Shown here: positions 11,328 to 23,322 of the stretch, piece after piece
Layout of the letters: each line of letters starts with the position of its first letter
Position numbering within the stretch: the first letter of the stretch is position 1
NCBI RefSeq assembly: GCF_002776525.5
Contig: NC_045441.1
Coordinates: 86,339,127-86,403,126 of the forward strand
Source: Piliocolobus tephrosceles
Lineage: Eukaryota; Chordata; Mammalia; Primates; Cercopithecidae
Direction: 5' to 3'
DNA: 64,000 nucleotides
Translations under genes and position numbers: made by a program
Notes under the pieces: generated by a model
Databases searched by the model: none
Told to the model about the DNA's origin: nothing
What the model saw: the letters and a program-made list of their open reading frames with translations, nothing else

Positions 11328-11631
11328 GACCGGGCACAGTGACTCAACACCTGTAATCCCAGCACTTTGGGAGGCCGACTCGGGCAAATCACAAGGTCAG
11401 GAGTTCAAGATCAGCCTAGCCAACATGGTGAAACCCCGTCTCTACTGAAAGTACAAAAATTAGCCAGGCATGGTGACGTTCACTTGTAATCCCAGCTACC
11501 AGGAGGCTGAGGCAGAAGAATCGCTTAAAACCCAGGAAGTGGAGGTTGCAGCGAGCTGAGATTATGCCACTGCACTCAGCCAGGACGATAGATCGAGACT
11601 CCGTCTCAAAAAATAAAAAAATGAAATAAAT
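11328..11631 (+). mobile_element. Alu SINE in L1 5' region
   Basis: Full length, starting GACCGGGCACAGTGACTCA and ending in a CAAAAAATAAAAAAATGAAA tail. The near-identical flanks AAAGAGTCCT (11318-11327) and AAAGAGCCCT (11632-11641) are its target-site duplication. Confidence 0.94.
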
Positions 11632-13653
11632 AAAGAGCCCTGGGGTCCTGAATAAATTCAAAAAGCAATCAGGCCACAAAAACTTCAGTCCTTGGGCAAG
11701 TAAGGGTGCTGTGCTGGGCTCACAGCCAGTGGAATTGGAGTACAAGTGACCAAGCAAGACCCAGTTGTGGCAGACAGTGTAGTGCTTGCATTGTCCCTCC
11801 CCCAACTCCACCCAGAGTAGCTCAGGGAAAGACTTCAGTTTGTGAAAAGGAGAGGGAAGAGTAAACAGAACTTTGTCTTGCAATTTGGGCATCAGTTTGG
11901 CCACAATAAACTAAAGCACAGAGAAGATTCATGAAGCCCCTGATTCCAGGCCATAGGTCCTGGACAGCATTTCTAGATGCACCCTGGGCTAGCAGGTAAT
12001 CTGCTGTGCTAAACAGAAGAAAGTAGTCCTAGCAGGATTCACCAACAGCAGACTAAAAAGTCCTTGAGCTGTGAATAAACATCAGTGGTAGTGAGGCAAT
12101 AGTCACCATGGTCCTGAGGTGAAACCCAGTACTGTGCTGGGTTCAGGTTTGGCCCAGGGCATCCTGACCGTAGTGGCCAAGGAAGTGCTTATATCAATTC
12201 TCCCCTGACTCAAGGCAGTCCAACAAGAAGAGAGAGAGAGACCGCTTCAGTGTGGGGGATCATGAGGGAAGAGAACAGGAGAATTTGCCTGGTAATCAGG
12301 GGAATTCTCCAAGATCTTACCTAAACTCGCAAAGGGTACATGAGTCTGCAAGACTTGCAGCATTAAGGAACTGGTTGTGCCCCTTTTGCAGATACACCTG
12401 CAGTGACCAAAGACTTAGATAACAATATTTAATTCCCTTTTAATTGAGACTTAAAAGACTTCTCAAGAAAGATAAGTACAGAAGAACTCAGACAGTGAAT
12501 ATTTCAATAAATACCTAACTTTTCATGCCCAGACATCAACAAACATCCACAAGCATTAAGTATATGCAAGAAAACATGTCTTTACCAAATCAAGTAAATA
12601 GGGCACCAGGAATCAACCCCAGAGTAGCAGAGATTTGGGATCTTTCAGGCAGATAATTCAAAATAGCTGTTTTGAGGAAGTTCAGAAAACATTAACAAAA
12701 CAGAGAGAAGAAATTCGGAATACAGTTAGAAAACATTAACAAAGAGACTGAAATAGCTTTTACAAATCTAGCAGAAATTCTGGAGCTACACGATTCAATT
12801 AACACACTGAAAAATGTATCAGAGTCTCTCCATAGCAGAATTAATTGAGCAAAAGGAAGATTTAGTGAGCTTGAAGATAAGCTATTTGAAAACACACAGT
12901 CAAAGGAAAAAAATACAAAGAATGCAACACCCTTACAAGATCGAGGAAATAGGCTCAAAAGGGCAAATCTGAGCGTTGTTGGCCTTAAGAAAAGATAGAA
13001 AGAGAGAGTGGGGTAGAAAATTTATTCAAATTAATAACAACAGAGATCAATTCCAGCCTACCTAGAGGCAGATATCAATATTCAGGTATAAGAAGGTCAT
13101 AGAACACCAAGCAGATTTAACCCAAATAAGACTATCTCAAATCATTTAATAATCAAATTACTAAAGGTCAAGGATAAAGAAAGGATTCTAAAAACAGCAA
13201 TAGAAAAGAAACTAATAACAGTTAAAGTAGTTCTAATACTTTTGACAACAGACATCTCAGTGGAAATCTTGCAGGTCAGGACAGAGTGGCACGACATATT
13301 CAAAGTTCTGAAGAATATAAAACTTGTGTCTTATAATAATATACTCAGTTAAAATAGCCTTCAAACATGAAGGAGCAATAAAGACTTTCCCAAAATAACA
13401 AAAGCTTAGGAATTTCATAAATACAAGACCTGTATTAACAAGAAATGCTAAAGGGAGTTCTTCAATCTGAAAGAAAAGTGTGTTAGCAAGCAATAAGAAA
13501 TTACCTGATGGTACAAAACTTACTGGCACATGTATCATTCTCAAGTATAGACCGTAAGTTAGGCCACAAAATAAGTTTTAAAAATTCCAAAAAGCACCAT
13601 AAAATCATTTCAAGTATCTTGTCTGACCACAAAGAGATAAAACTAGAAATTAG

Positions 13654-13872
13654 GTGAGACCATCCTGGCTAACATGGTGAAACCCCGTCCCTACTAAAAA
13701 TATAAAAAATGAGCCTGGTGTGGTGGTGGGCACCTGTAGTCCCAGCTATTCAGGAGGCTGAAGCAAGAGAATGGCGTGAACCTGGGGGAGGGAGCTTGAA
13801 GTGCGCCAAGATCGCACCACTCCAGTGTGGACAACTGAGCGAGACTCCGAGAAAAAAAAAAAAAAAAAAAAA
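13654..13872 (+). mobile_element. 5'-truncated Alu in L1 ORF2
   Basis: Starts within the left monomer (GTGAGACCATCCTGGCTAAC). The AluY/S-like ATGGCGTGAACCTGG and a poly-A tail are present. A perfect 13-bp target-site duplication, AACTAGAAATTAG, flanks it at 13641-13653 and 13873-13885. Confidence 0.96.
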
Positions 13873-16745
13873 AACTAGAAATTAGGAATAAGAGAAACTT
13901 TAGAAACTGTGCAAACACATGGAAATGAAACAATCTGTTTCTTACCAAGAAAGAAGTAAGAGATTACTAAGAGAGAAGGCTATAACACTGTGACAACATC
14001 AAAAAACAATAACAACTTCAAATAAGTAAACTAGCCGTATGTCTTAAAGAGATAGAAATATAAGAGAATACCAAACCCAAAATTCGTAGTAAAAGAAATA
14101 TTTAAGATCAGAGCAGAAATGAACAAAATTGGAACAAAAAATACAAAAGATCAATGAAAAACAAGTTGGTTTTTGAAAAGTTAAACAAAATTAACAAATC
14201 TATAGCCTGAACTAAGAGAAAAAGAGAGAAGACCTCAATCAGTAAAATCAGAGATGGAAAAGGAGACAATACAAGTGATACTGCAGAAATTTGAAGGATC
14301 ATTTGAGACTACTATGAGCAACTATGTGCCAATAAATTGGAAAACCTAGAAGAAATGGATAAATTCTTAGACATATACAACCTATTGAACTATAAGGAAA
14401 TACAAAACCCAAAAAGACCAATAATAGATAACAAGATACAAGCTTTAACAAAAGTCTCCCAGCAAAGAAAAGCCCAGAATCTGATGGCTTCATAATGGCT
14501 TCACTGTGGAATTCTACACACATTTAAAGAGAAACTATACCAATTCTACTCAAACTATTCTGAAAACTGAGGTAAGAGAGAATACTTTTAGCCTAATTAT
14601 ATGAGTCCAGTATTACCATGATACCAAAAGCAAAGACACAACCAAAAAAGAAAACTACAGACTAATATCTGCAATGAACATTGATGGAAAACTTATCAAT
14701 AAATACTAGCAAACAAATTTCAACAATACATAAAAAGATGATTCATTTTGATCGAGTTGAATGCATCAAGAGCTGTAAAGGTAGTTCAAAATATGCAAAT
14801 CAGTGTAATACATCATATCAAAAGAAAGAAGAACAAAAACCAAATGATAATTTTAGCTGTTGCTGAAAAAGGATTCGATAAAATTCAACATCCCTTCATG
14901 ATAAAAGCCCTAAAACCAACTGGGTATTGAAGGAACATACCTCAACACAATAAAAGCCATGCACAATAGACACATAGAAAGTATCACACTGAACGGGGAA
15001 AAACTCTTAGGCTTTCTTTTTAATATGTGGAAACAAGACAAGGATGCTCAGTTTAATCCATTGTTATTCAATATAGCACTGGAAGTCCCAGATGGAGACA
15101 ACATGACCTTACGTTTAGAAAAACCTAAAGCTGCACCCAAAACTCTATTAGAACTGATAAATTTAGTAAAGTGACAAGATACAAAATCAACATACGAAAA
15201 TTAGTAGCATTTCTATGTGCCAAAAGTGAAAGAAATCGAGGAAGTAATCCCATTTGGAACACTTACAGATAAAATAAAAAGCCTAGGAATAACCTTAATT
15301 AAAAAGCAAAAGATCTCTATAATAAAAGCTCAAAAACATGGATGCAGGAAGTTGAAGAAAATGCATGAAAAATGAAAAGATATTCCATATTCATGGATTG
15401 AAAGAATTAATATTTATAAAATGTCCATACTACCCAAAGCAAACCATAGATTCAATACAATTCCTATAAAAATACCTATGACATTCTTCACAGAAATATA
15501 CAAAATAATCTTAAAATTTATATGGAACCACAATAGACTCAGAATAGTCAAAATTATCCTAAGCCCCCCTAAAAATAAAAAAAAAAAACTGGATGAATTA
15601 CATTACCTCACTTCAAATTATACTACAGAGCTATAGTAATCAAAAGAGTATGGTACTGGCATAAACCAGACATACAGACTAATAGAACAGAATAGAGAAC
15701 CCAAATATAAATTTATACATTTATCACCAACTGATTTTTGACAAAGGTGTCAAAAACATACATTAGGGAAAAAACAGTCTTTTCAATAAATGGTCCTTGA
15801 AAAAGTTAATATCTATATGCAGAATAGTGAAACTAGACCATCTTTCACCACATACAAAAATTAAATCAAAATAGGTTAAAGACTTAAATATAAAACCTCA
15901 AACTATGAAACTTCTAAAAAAAACAAAAAAACAAAATCTAAAATAGACATTTCTTAAAATAAGACATAAAAATGGTCATTGGTGAGAACGTAAATTAGTA
16001 CATTCCCTATGAAGAACAGTATGGAGCTTCTTCAAGAAACTGCAAATAGAATTACCATATGATGCAGCAATCCCACTGCTAGGCAAACATTAAGAAGAAA
16101 GGAAATCAGTATATCAAAGTGATATCTACCCTCCCATGTTTACTGACACACTATTCAAAATAGCCAACATTTGGAGTCAACCTGTGTCCTACAACAGACA
16201 AATGGATGAAGAAAATGTAGTACATATATATCATGAAATATTCAGTCATAAAAAATGAAATTCTATCATTTGCAACAACATGGGTGGAACTGTAGGACAT
16301 TATGTGAAGTGAAATAAGCCAGGCACAGAAAGACAAATTTTGCATGCTCTCACTCATATGTGTGAGCTAAAAATGAAAACAATTGAACTCATCAAAATAG
16401 AGAGCAGAATATGGTTACCAGAAGCTGGGAAGGGTAGCTGTGGGGTGGGGAGTGGGGGGGAGCGGTGGTGGAAAAAGTAGGGATGGCTAATGATTATAAA
16501 AATATAATTAGGTAGAACAAATAAGATCTGGTATTTGATAGCATAACAGGCTTACTACAGTCAACAATGATATTCTATACTTTCACTGAAAGAGTGGAAT
16601 TGGAATCTTTCTGACACAAAGAAAAGATAAAGTCTTGAGATAATGGATACACCAGTTACCCTGCTATGATTATTATACATTGTATGCCTGTATCAGAATA
16701 TCACATGTACTTCATGAATATACACACCTATTATATACCCATATA

Positions 16746-17519
16746 TTTTATTATAAATAGTAAAATAATAAATTATATAACCCACAAATATAATTTATTA
16801 CTTTAATAATTAAAATAATATTTAAAATGTATTTCATGAAAAATGCATTTATTTACATTTCAGAAAAATTTATTCTTAATTCAGTCTAACTACATTTGAG
16901 AAATGTGGCAGAGTAAGAGATCATAAAATTAAACCTTTGAATGATGTTGATTATGATGATTATGATGATAATATATTTTGACTATAAACTCTATCTCATA
17001 AAAAAGCATTCTGTAACACCAGTAATTAATTTAACAAAATAATTTTTATAAGGCAAATAAGAACCTATATTATGACATAAAATTTACATACACACAATGT
17101 ATTTTTTACAAATATAGTATAAAAAGAAAGAAAATGTATGCATACCCTTAACTGAAAATCTAAAATCCAAAGAGCTCTGCATCCAGTTTTCTCTTCAAAT
17201 TGTAGTTTTTAGTAAAGCCTGATATGAGCAATCTATAAATGGTCTATTTGTAGTTCTTTGTTTAGAAAATCTTTCTAATTGTGAGTGTTCATACATCTTG
17301 CAGCAGAAATATTAATGAGTTGAATTACCGGTTACTGTCACAGATATTTCTGACCGTGTTGCCTTCAATTATGCAGTATATGCATTGCATCTTTTGTTTA
17401 TAAATGGAAAACTCTGAATTTAAAGCACACTTGCCCTCTGACATTTTAGAGATAGATTGTCAACCTATATTGCTAAACCTTATAACCCATAGACTGGAGG
17501 AATTATTTTCCCCAAATTG
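16746..17519. other. Unassigned, very AT-rich sequence
   Basis: Long A/T stretches with a short TGATTATGATGATTATGATG repeat near 16943-16965. No gene recognised. Confidence 0.45.
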
Positions 17520-17945
17520 GGGGTATGTTACGAACACAAATGATCCTCCATTTACATGAGCTATGTCCTGATAAATCCATTGTAAATTGAAAATGCATTT
17601 AATACACCTAACCTACCAAACATCATAGCTTGGCCTAGCCTAGCTTACTTAAACATGAAGAGAATGCTTAAATTAGCCCACAGTTTGGCAAAATCATCTG
17701 GCAGTACAATAAGCACAATATGCTGTAAAGCATGGATTATTTACTCTTGGGATTGCATAGCTGACTGGAGGCTGCAGCTTGCTGTACCTGCCTAGCATTG
17801 TGAGAGTACAGTATGCTAGCATGAGAAAATATTGAAATCCAAAATCAAGTACAGTTCCTGCTGAACGTGTATTACTTTTGCAACATCATAAAGTTGAGAA
17901 ATTGTTGGGTCAAACCATTGTAAGTTGGGGACCAGCTGTCCGTGA
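17520..17945 (-). mobile_element. Tigger/pogo-like non-autonomous DNA transposon
   Basis: Matches the family bearing the motifs TTGAAAATGCATTTAATACA, CACCTAACCTACCAAACATC, TTGGCCTAGCCTAGCTTACT and a terminal TTGTAAGTTGGGGACCAGCT. No transposase frame is present, so it is a MITE-like derivative. The orientation and exact subfamily are uncertain. Confidence 0.75.
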
Positions 17946-19415
17946 AAATCCACCTCAAATAATCTGAAATAGAGGAAATGTATTGCTACAAATAATTGAA
18001 CCAATAAAAAGCTTAGAAGTAGGGTGGGTTTCACTAGCATTAAATCCTCCCCTGGGAATTTCTGGGCTCTGCCTCTTTCCAGTGCCTTCTCAGGCTGGCT
18101 CTAAGAACAACAAATATCAGCAGTGGTAATGGCCTCAGTACAACTACATAGAGTGGCAGTGCCTTTTGCCCCCACGTATTAAGCCTGTGTCCTGACTCAT
18201 TCTGGATTGGATCGCTTGAGTCATATATATGGATAGGGGATAAGATGAAGTAATTTGTCAAGTCCCTCTCACATGCTCCATGCTTGGAAAGAAGATAGAA
18301 TCATCTTCCTATAACCACCAGAATCTGAAAGTTAAAAACATAGACTATTGGAAAGGTACAAGGAAAAATGGTTTTTGGGGACTCACTCAACATGATGTCA
18401 ATATAATCCCCATTGTAGAATGGTGTAGACTGAAATACAAACAGCTTAAAATAGTGAGAAAAAGAATTTAGGCTAAGAATCACATGACAACAAATCTGCC
18501 CTCAATTTTTCGGTGCTGTATTTATGCTTTGTTTTCGGACTTACTGATCTTTGATTTTCTTCAGTTGAATCTGTTTTAGGATAAATTCCAGTATAAGTAC
18601 AACTAGTTTCCAGCTACATTTCTGAAATATACACAAGAATTGTTTGTATTTGAAACACTTTCGGTATCTTAAAATATAAAACTAATTTTTAATGAATCTG
18701 TCCTGATGTAATTTAGAACATTTTTCAGATCAATAGGTAATGAAATGGTAATATTGGTAGCAAATTTCAACAGTAGTAATATCAATAATAGACAGATTTT
18801 TTGTAGCAATAGTGAATAAGAAAAGTACAAGAATAATTTGCAGGTTTTTTGTGAATGAATACTAAACTATACAGAAAAAGAAAGGTGTTTACCTTTGTAA
18901 AACTATTGTACTGGGAAATCAAAGGTGCTAAAATAATATTAAGAATAAGTGAGATAAGTTATCCTGCTTATCCATTATAAAGACTATTTAGTAGCGTAAT
19001 TTTTAAATCTAATTTATACTTCCCTGAATGTCAGCACTTCAAGAAGTGTGTAGTGGCATTACAACTAGAAAACTCACAAACTCTATATATTCACTTTTCC
19101 TTTTTCTTTTTTCATTATACTAGTGCTTCAGCTAGCAATTTTCACTGTGTCACTGTAGTATTTTGAGGTAAAATGATAGATCACCTGTCAGCAACTGCAA
19201 CAGCAATATGGAAGAAGAGAGTTATTGCAAGAAATGGATTTGCTGATAGTCATTTTCAGGGAACTTTTAAAATCTCAAATAGTTCCAATAGTTGAGCATG
19301 GCAGCTTTCAGTCATGAAAATCAGTATATTTTCATCTTTTGCTCAAAAGGCATAATGTATAAGGCTCACATTCTTGAAGTTTATAATTATCTAATAAATA
19401 TATATTACATTTATT
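17946..19415. other. Unassigned sequence
   Basis: No gene or repeat family recognised. Open frames of 60-74 codons near 17816-18480 overlap one another on both strands and show no family features. Confidence 0.45.
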
Positions 19416-19460
19416 ATCCATATATATATGGATGACAATTATATTGGATCCAATATAATT
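19416..19460. other. Two adjacent perfect palindromes
   Basis: 19416-19433 is a perfect 18-bp palindrome (ATCCATATA and its complement). 19437-19460 is a perfect 24-bp palindrome (AATTATATTGGA and its complement, centred on GGATCC). Only three bases separate them. This is directly visible; function is unknown. Confidence 0.95.
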
Positions 19461-19924
19461 CAACCAATATTTGTTGATGCTAACTATGTAAAATTCAATA
19501 TTTAGGATTTGAGTGTGTAGGGATGACTAATATGAACTTACACTGTGATAACAGAGGAATGAGACAGGCCCAAATTGACCTTAGAAAAACCTAATCTCAT
19601 ATATACAAAGAGTAACAGGAGGAGAGGCAGAAAGGTATCTTTTAAAAGAAAGTTAGAAATATTGAATAAATTTGCTTTGACAAAAGTCGAAAATGTATAT
19701 CTTGCAGTCAATATTTACACCCCGGTAATGCTGTTTTATAAAGTTCTTATTACTTTGATAATATCATTTGGCAAATATTTAGGGCCTCCTTTTTAAACGT
19801 AACAAATAGTTTCAACTTGTGGAGATTATCTGCCCTTCACTGAGTTGGAAAGGACATATGTACTAAAAAAGTACCTTTTTTTTTAGTCACTGCTGTCATA
19901 ACAATCATTACACTCGATGAGACA
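19461..19924. other. Unassigned sequence
   Basis: No feature recognised. A 73-codon frame at 19575-19796 has no family features. Confidence 0.45.
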
Positions 19925-19952
19925 TTTCAATTCACTGTGGAGTGAATTGAAA
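19925..19952. other. Perfect 12-bp inverted repeat, 4-base loop
   Basis: TTTCAATTCACT and its exact complement are separated by GTGG. No T run follows to suggest a terminator-like role, and none is expected here. It may be a remnant of a transposon terminal repeat. Confidence 0.95.
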
Positions 19953-21327
19953 CTACGATGGCCTTCCTCTGATCTCAAATTTTAAAATGTGATCTGAAAA
20001 CCTATTAAAGACCTAGAGAGCTCAAAAGTGGCATAACTATCACTTTACTGATGGCCTGTATTCAGGGGCAGGGGCAGTGGGTATGTGTGGATATGAGTGA
20101 CATTTACAAGAATTAGACTTTACTGAATCTATGGGAGGGACTACGAAGAGCCTTTGTTATTTCTGGCAGATTTTAGGCACAGTCTTCCCGTCCCTGCCTT
20201 CTCTTTTGAGTAATAGCATCATAGTTTCACCATATAAAAGATAACAAAAAACTTAGACAATAAAAATAAAAATGATGCTTTGTAGTAATAGAGTGCACTG
20301 TAGTTTCATTTTTGATATACAGTATTTTATACAGTACTCACGACTATTCTATGGGACATAGGACAGGTATTATTAATCCCAAGTAAGACTAGAGAATAAA
20401 GAATGTGTTTAATGGCATTCCATTTCAGGGTTAATGCTTTTACATTCTTAGTTAAAAATTTTTCTGATATTTATATTGTTAAATGTTTGTGGCATGGGGC
20501 AGCTTTTAGGTGATGATGAGGACTGAAAGGTGAGATGTCCCTAAAAGTTTTAATGAAAATCAGCTTGCAGCTCTGGCTGTATATCTGTTTCAATTTGCAT
20601 TTATATACATTTTAAATATCTACTTTTCCTCATCAGTGGTTTTCCTTATTTTCTCTTTGAATGGTGAACTAGGATTTCCAGGTAAGAAAGTAATTTTATT
20701 TCTAACTTAAAAGTATAAAGTTAGCCATTTTTGAAGAACAAAACAGAAAAAGAATTCTATCTGAATGGCAAGATTCAATCAACACGTCACGTTATAGTCT
20801 GGAAGAAAGACAAACAGATGGTAAAAAATTGAAAAAATATCACTTTATAAAATGGGAGAAACTCGAGCAATGTTCAGTTAATTCTTCCTTCATTAAAATT
20901 TAAAATTTTAACCCTTCATTCACAAGCTTTGCCTTTAATAATGCCAAACAATTAACTCCATGTGCACAAACCACATTAATCATAGTGCTTGCAAATGGAA
21001 GTTTTATGCTTTGTTCTTTCTTGCATTGCATTTTCTTTGTTTTTGAACCAGTTGATTTATTGGTTCTGTTATGTGTCTTAGCTAATCGTGGTTAATTTTT
21101 GTCTGTATTACCAACATCTGTTTGAAGTATAGATCCTATGAGTCTCATTTGAATTAGTTCTGTTTAAAATTCTTTATTTTCTTTTGTGTTTATTGTCATT
21201 TGAAATATGAAAATCAGATTGGTATATGACTCTAAAATTCTAAACCCACCCACACAAGCTAAGGACCTTCACATACCACTACTAGGTTCTTTCTACTGAG
21301 TTTTGTGGGAGAAGCAAGCATTTGGTG

Positions 21328-21331
<4 letters not shown>
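19953..21331. other. Unassigned sequence
   Basis: No gene, RNA or repeat family recognised over about 1.4 kb. This may be unique sequence. Confidence 0.45.

Positions 21332-21362
<31 letters not shown>
21332..21362. repeat. (AG)n microsatellite
   Basis: About 15 uninterrupted AG units. Confidence 0.95.
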
Positions 21363-21366
<4 letters not shown>

Positions 21367-22150
21367 AGTTATTATTAATCGTTCAAAAAAGTAATCAATA
21401 ATTCTTAAAAGTTAAAAATGTGAGTATCTTTGTTCTCACTCATAATTGTTCCATAGATCCACTGAGTAAGTCACTCAGGGGCAGATACTGTTTCTCTGAG
21501 AAGTCATCATGTTGCCTAATAAAATAGGATGATGCATTTAAGGAATAAAGTGTTTTAATTTTAACCAGAGCAGCTGGCAGCTACAGTACATAATGATGTT
21601 AATGGAGTGACCTGTGCCTTCGTTCTTTATTTGTTTTTTTTAAAAGTCTTTTTTATAGCAACCACAACGTGGGTGGGTCATTCACTAGTAGCAGATCCTA
21701 ACACCAATTATTTCAGATGCCTCTTTTAAAAACATTCTTACACTCCGAGAAAACTAAGGGAAAGAAAAGCAAGACAAAACATAGCAGGGGTTCTTTATTT
21801 CCTTTAATCTATTACTCTAACTATACAGGAAAAGTACTTCACTTGACAAAATACAACCTTCTCTGTGTCAACTAACTAGATTTAGAACCATCTTTCTTTA
21901 ATTTGTTGTACATTAGTTTTCTTATTCTGAAATGCTAACAATGAACGAATCTAAGAATCTTGTGGTGCTTCCTATCTGTGCATCTCTGTGTACCTATCTG
22001 TGGATGTCATATTTGGTATCTACTTTTATCAGGAACATAGTCTATTATTAATTAGACACCTAATTTTTTGTAAGAAACAAAACAGCACTTTGAAAATCTA
22101 CATTTTGACTTACATGAAGTAACAAAACTCAATATTTAATGTAATATAAC
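21363..22150. other. Unassigned sequence
   Basis: No feature recognised. Confidence 0.45.
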
Positions 22151-22320
22151 ATAAATGAAAACTTGCATAATATAAACACTAATTGTTTAATATAAATGAA
22201 ATATAAATGATGATATAAATGAAAACTTTCATAATATAAAAGAAATATAAATGAAATGTAATGAATATAATGTTAATGTAAATGAAAACTTGTATAATAT
22301 AAACACTAATTGTTATTTTT
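22151..22320. repeat. Degenerate 64-bp tandem triplication
   Basis: The block ATAAATGAAAACTTGCATAA followed by TATAAACACTAATTGT begins at 22151. It recurs at 22215 (ATAAATGAAAACTTTCATAA, with a different continuation) and 22278 (GTAAATGAAAACTTGTATAA, with TATAAACACTAATTGT restored). The spacing is 64 and 63 bp. Copies 1 and 3 are more alike than either is to copy 2. Confidence 0.85.
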
Positions 22321-22789
22321 AGATCTTCCTAGATTCCCAATTTTATTCCTAACTCTAAAAAATTATTTCTACTGACAATTTACTTCACTTCTAGGCAAAA
22401 GCTACCCTAACATTTTGGTCTGCAGTCTCTTTCATTTTCCTTTTCCTAAATTATACACATTTTTAAATAGCAAAACACTTAGAAAGAATTTAGAAACATT
22501 GTAAAATGACAGCTTTGATTTGCTCTGTAAGGTATTTGACAATTTGATTATTTAATCTATTCAACACTAATATTGAAAAGCAATATATATTGTCTAGGAA
22601 GAATATGGAAGGAATATTTATTACGAAAATACAGAAACCATATAAAAGTAGGCTGTAGGGTATAAGACATAATTATCATAAAACAGGCTATGTTATTGAA
22701 TTAAAAGGTCAAACTCTACTTACCTGATTTCTTTTCCCAACAAAATCTGTCTCTTTTAATTAGTGACTTGTCTTTCTTTTTAGACAATA
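22321..22789. other. Unassigned sequence
   Basis: No feature recognised. Confidence 0.45.
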
Positions 22790-23036
22790 TTTTATTTTCT
22801 TTTTTATTTGATAGATAAGATTGTATATATTTACTAAGTACTACATGATTTTAAAATATAGTGGTGGAATCACAGTAATCAGCATATGCATCACCTTACA
22901 TAGTTATCATTTTTTGTGGCAAGAACACTTAAAATCTATTTTCTTAGCATTTTGCCAGATTAGAATATATTGTTATTAGTCACCATGTTGTACAATAGAT
23001 CTCTTGAACTTCTACTTACTTGATTTAAAGGAACAA
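22790..23036 (-). mobile_element. L1M 3' UTR fragment
   Basis: Complement of an L1MA/L1MB-type 3' end: GATTGTATATATTTACTAAG, ATCAGCATATGCATCACC, AAGAACACTTAAAATCTATTT and CACCATGTTGTACAATAGAT. 5' truncated. Confidence 0.8.
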
Positions 23037-23092
23037 ACTATGCCCAGCCTAATTTGAAGAATAACCATGATTTTAAATAAATAGTCTTCTGA

Positions 23093-23308
23093 CATTGGGA
23101 GGCCAAGGCAAGTAGATCACTTGAGGTCAGGAGTTCGTGACCAACCTGGTCAACATGGTGAAATCCCACCTCTACTGAGGCAGGAGAATCACTTGAACCT
23201 GGGAGGTGGAGGTTGCAGTTAGCCAAGATTATGCCACTGTACTCCAGCCTGGGCAACAAAGTGAGACTCTCTCTGTAAAGCAAACAAACAACAAATAAAC
23301 AAACAAAC
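23093..23308 (+). mobile_element. Alu with internal deletion and perfect TSD
   Basis: Starts CATTGGGAGGCCAAGGC. Within the element CCTCTACT joins straight to GAGGCAGGAGAATC, so the linker and first part of the right monomer are missing. The tail is a CAAACAAACAA-type repeat. A perfect 14-bp target-site duplication, AAATAGTCTTCTGA, is at 23079-23092 and 23309-23322. Confidence 0.96.
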
Positions 23309-23322
23309 AAATAGTCTTCTGA

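Larger units (their letters stand above)
10842..16745 (+). mobile_element. Nearly full-span L1 (L1PB/L1MA type), degenerate
   Basis: The element has a 5' UTR-like part (10842 to about 12660), ORF1 (about 12670-13520), ORF2 from the reverse-transcriptase region onward (about 13550-16380), and a 3' UTR ending near CACCTATTATATACCCATAT. It is interrupted by Alus at 11328 and 13654. ORF1 reads straight into the middle of ORF2 around 13540-13560, so the endonuclease domain and the N-terminal part of ORF2 are missing. There is a second internal loss near 15935-15965. All frames are broken, the longest remnants being about 60-90 codons, so it cannot encode active proteins. Confidence 0.88.

Noticed and set aside
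11416..11904. 162-codon minus-strand open frame
   Set aside because: Its C-terminal half is antisense Alu (the familiar SRSIVLAECSG-type translation); the rest is antisense L1 5' UTR.
22151..22320. Regular spacing considered as a CRISPR-like array
   Set aside because: Units are contiguous degenerate copies with no unique spacers, and the sequence is primate.
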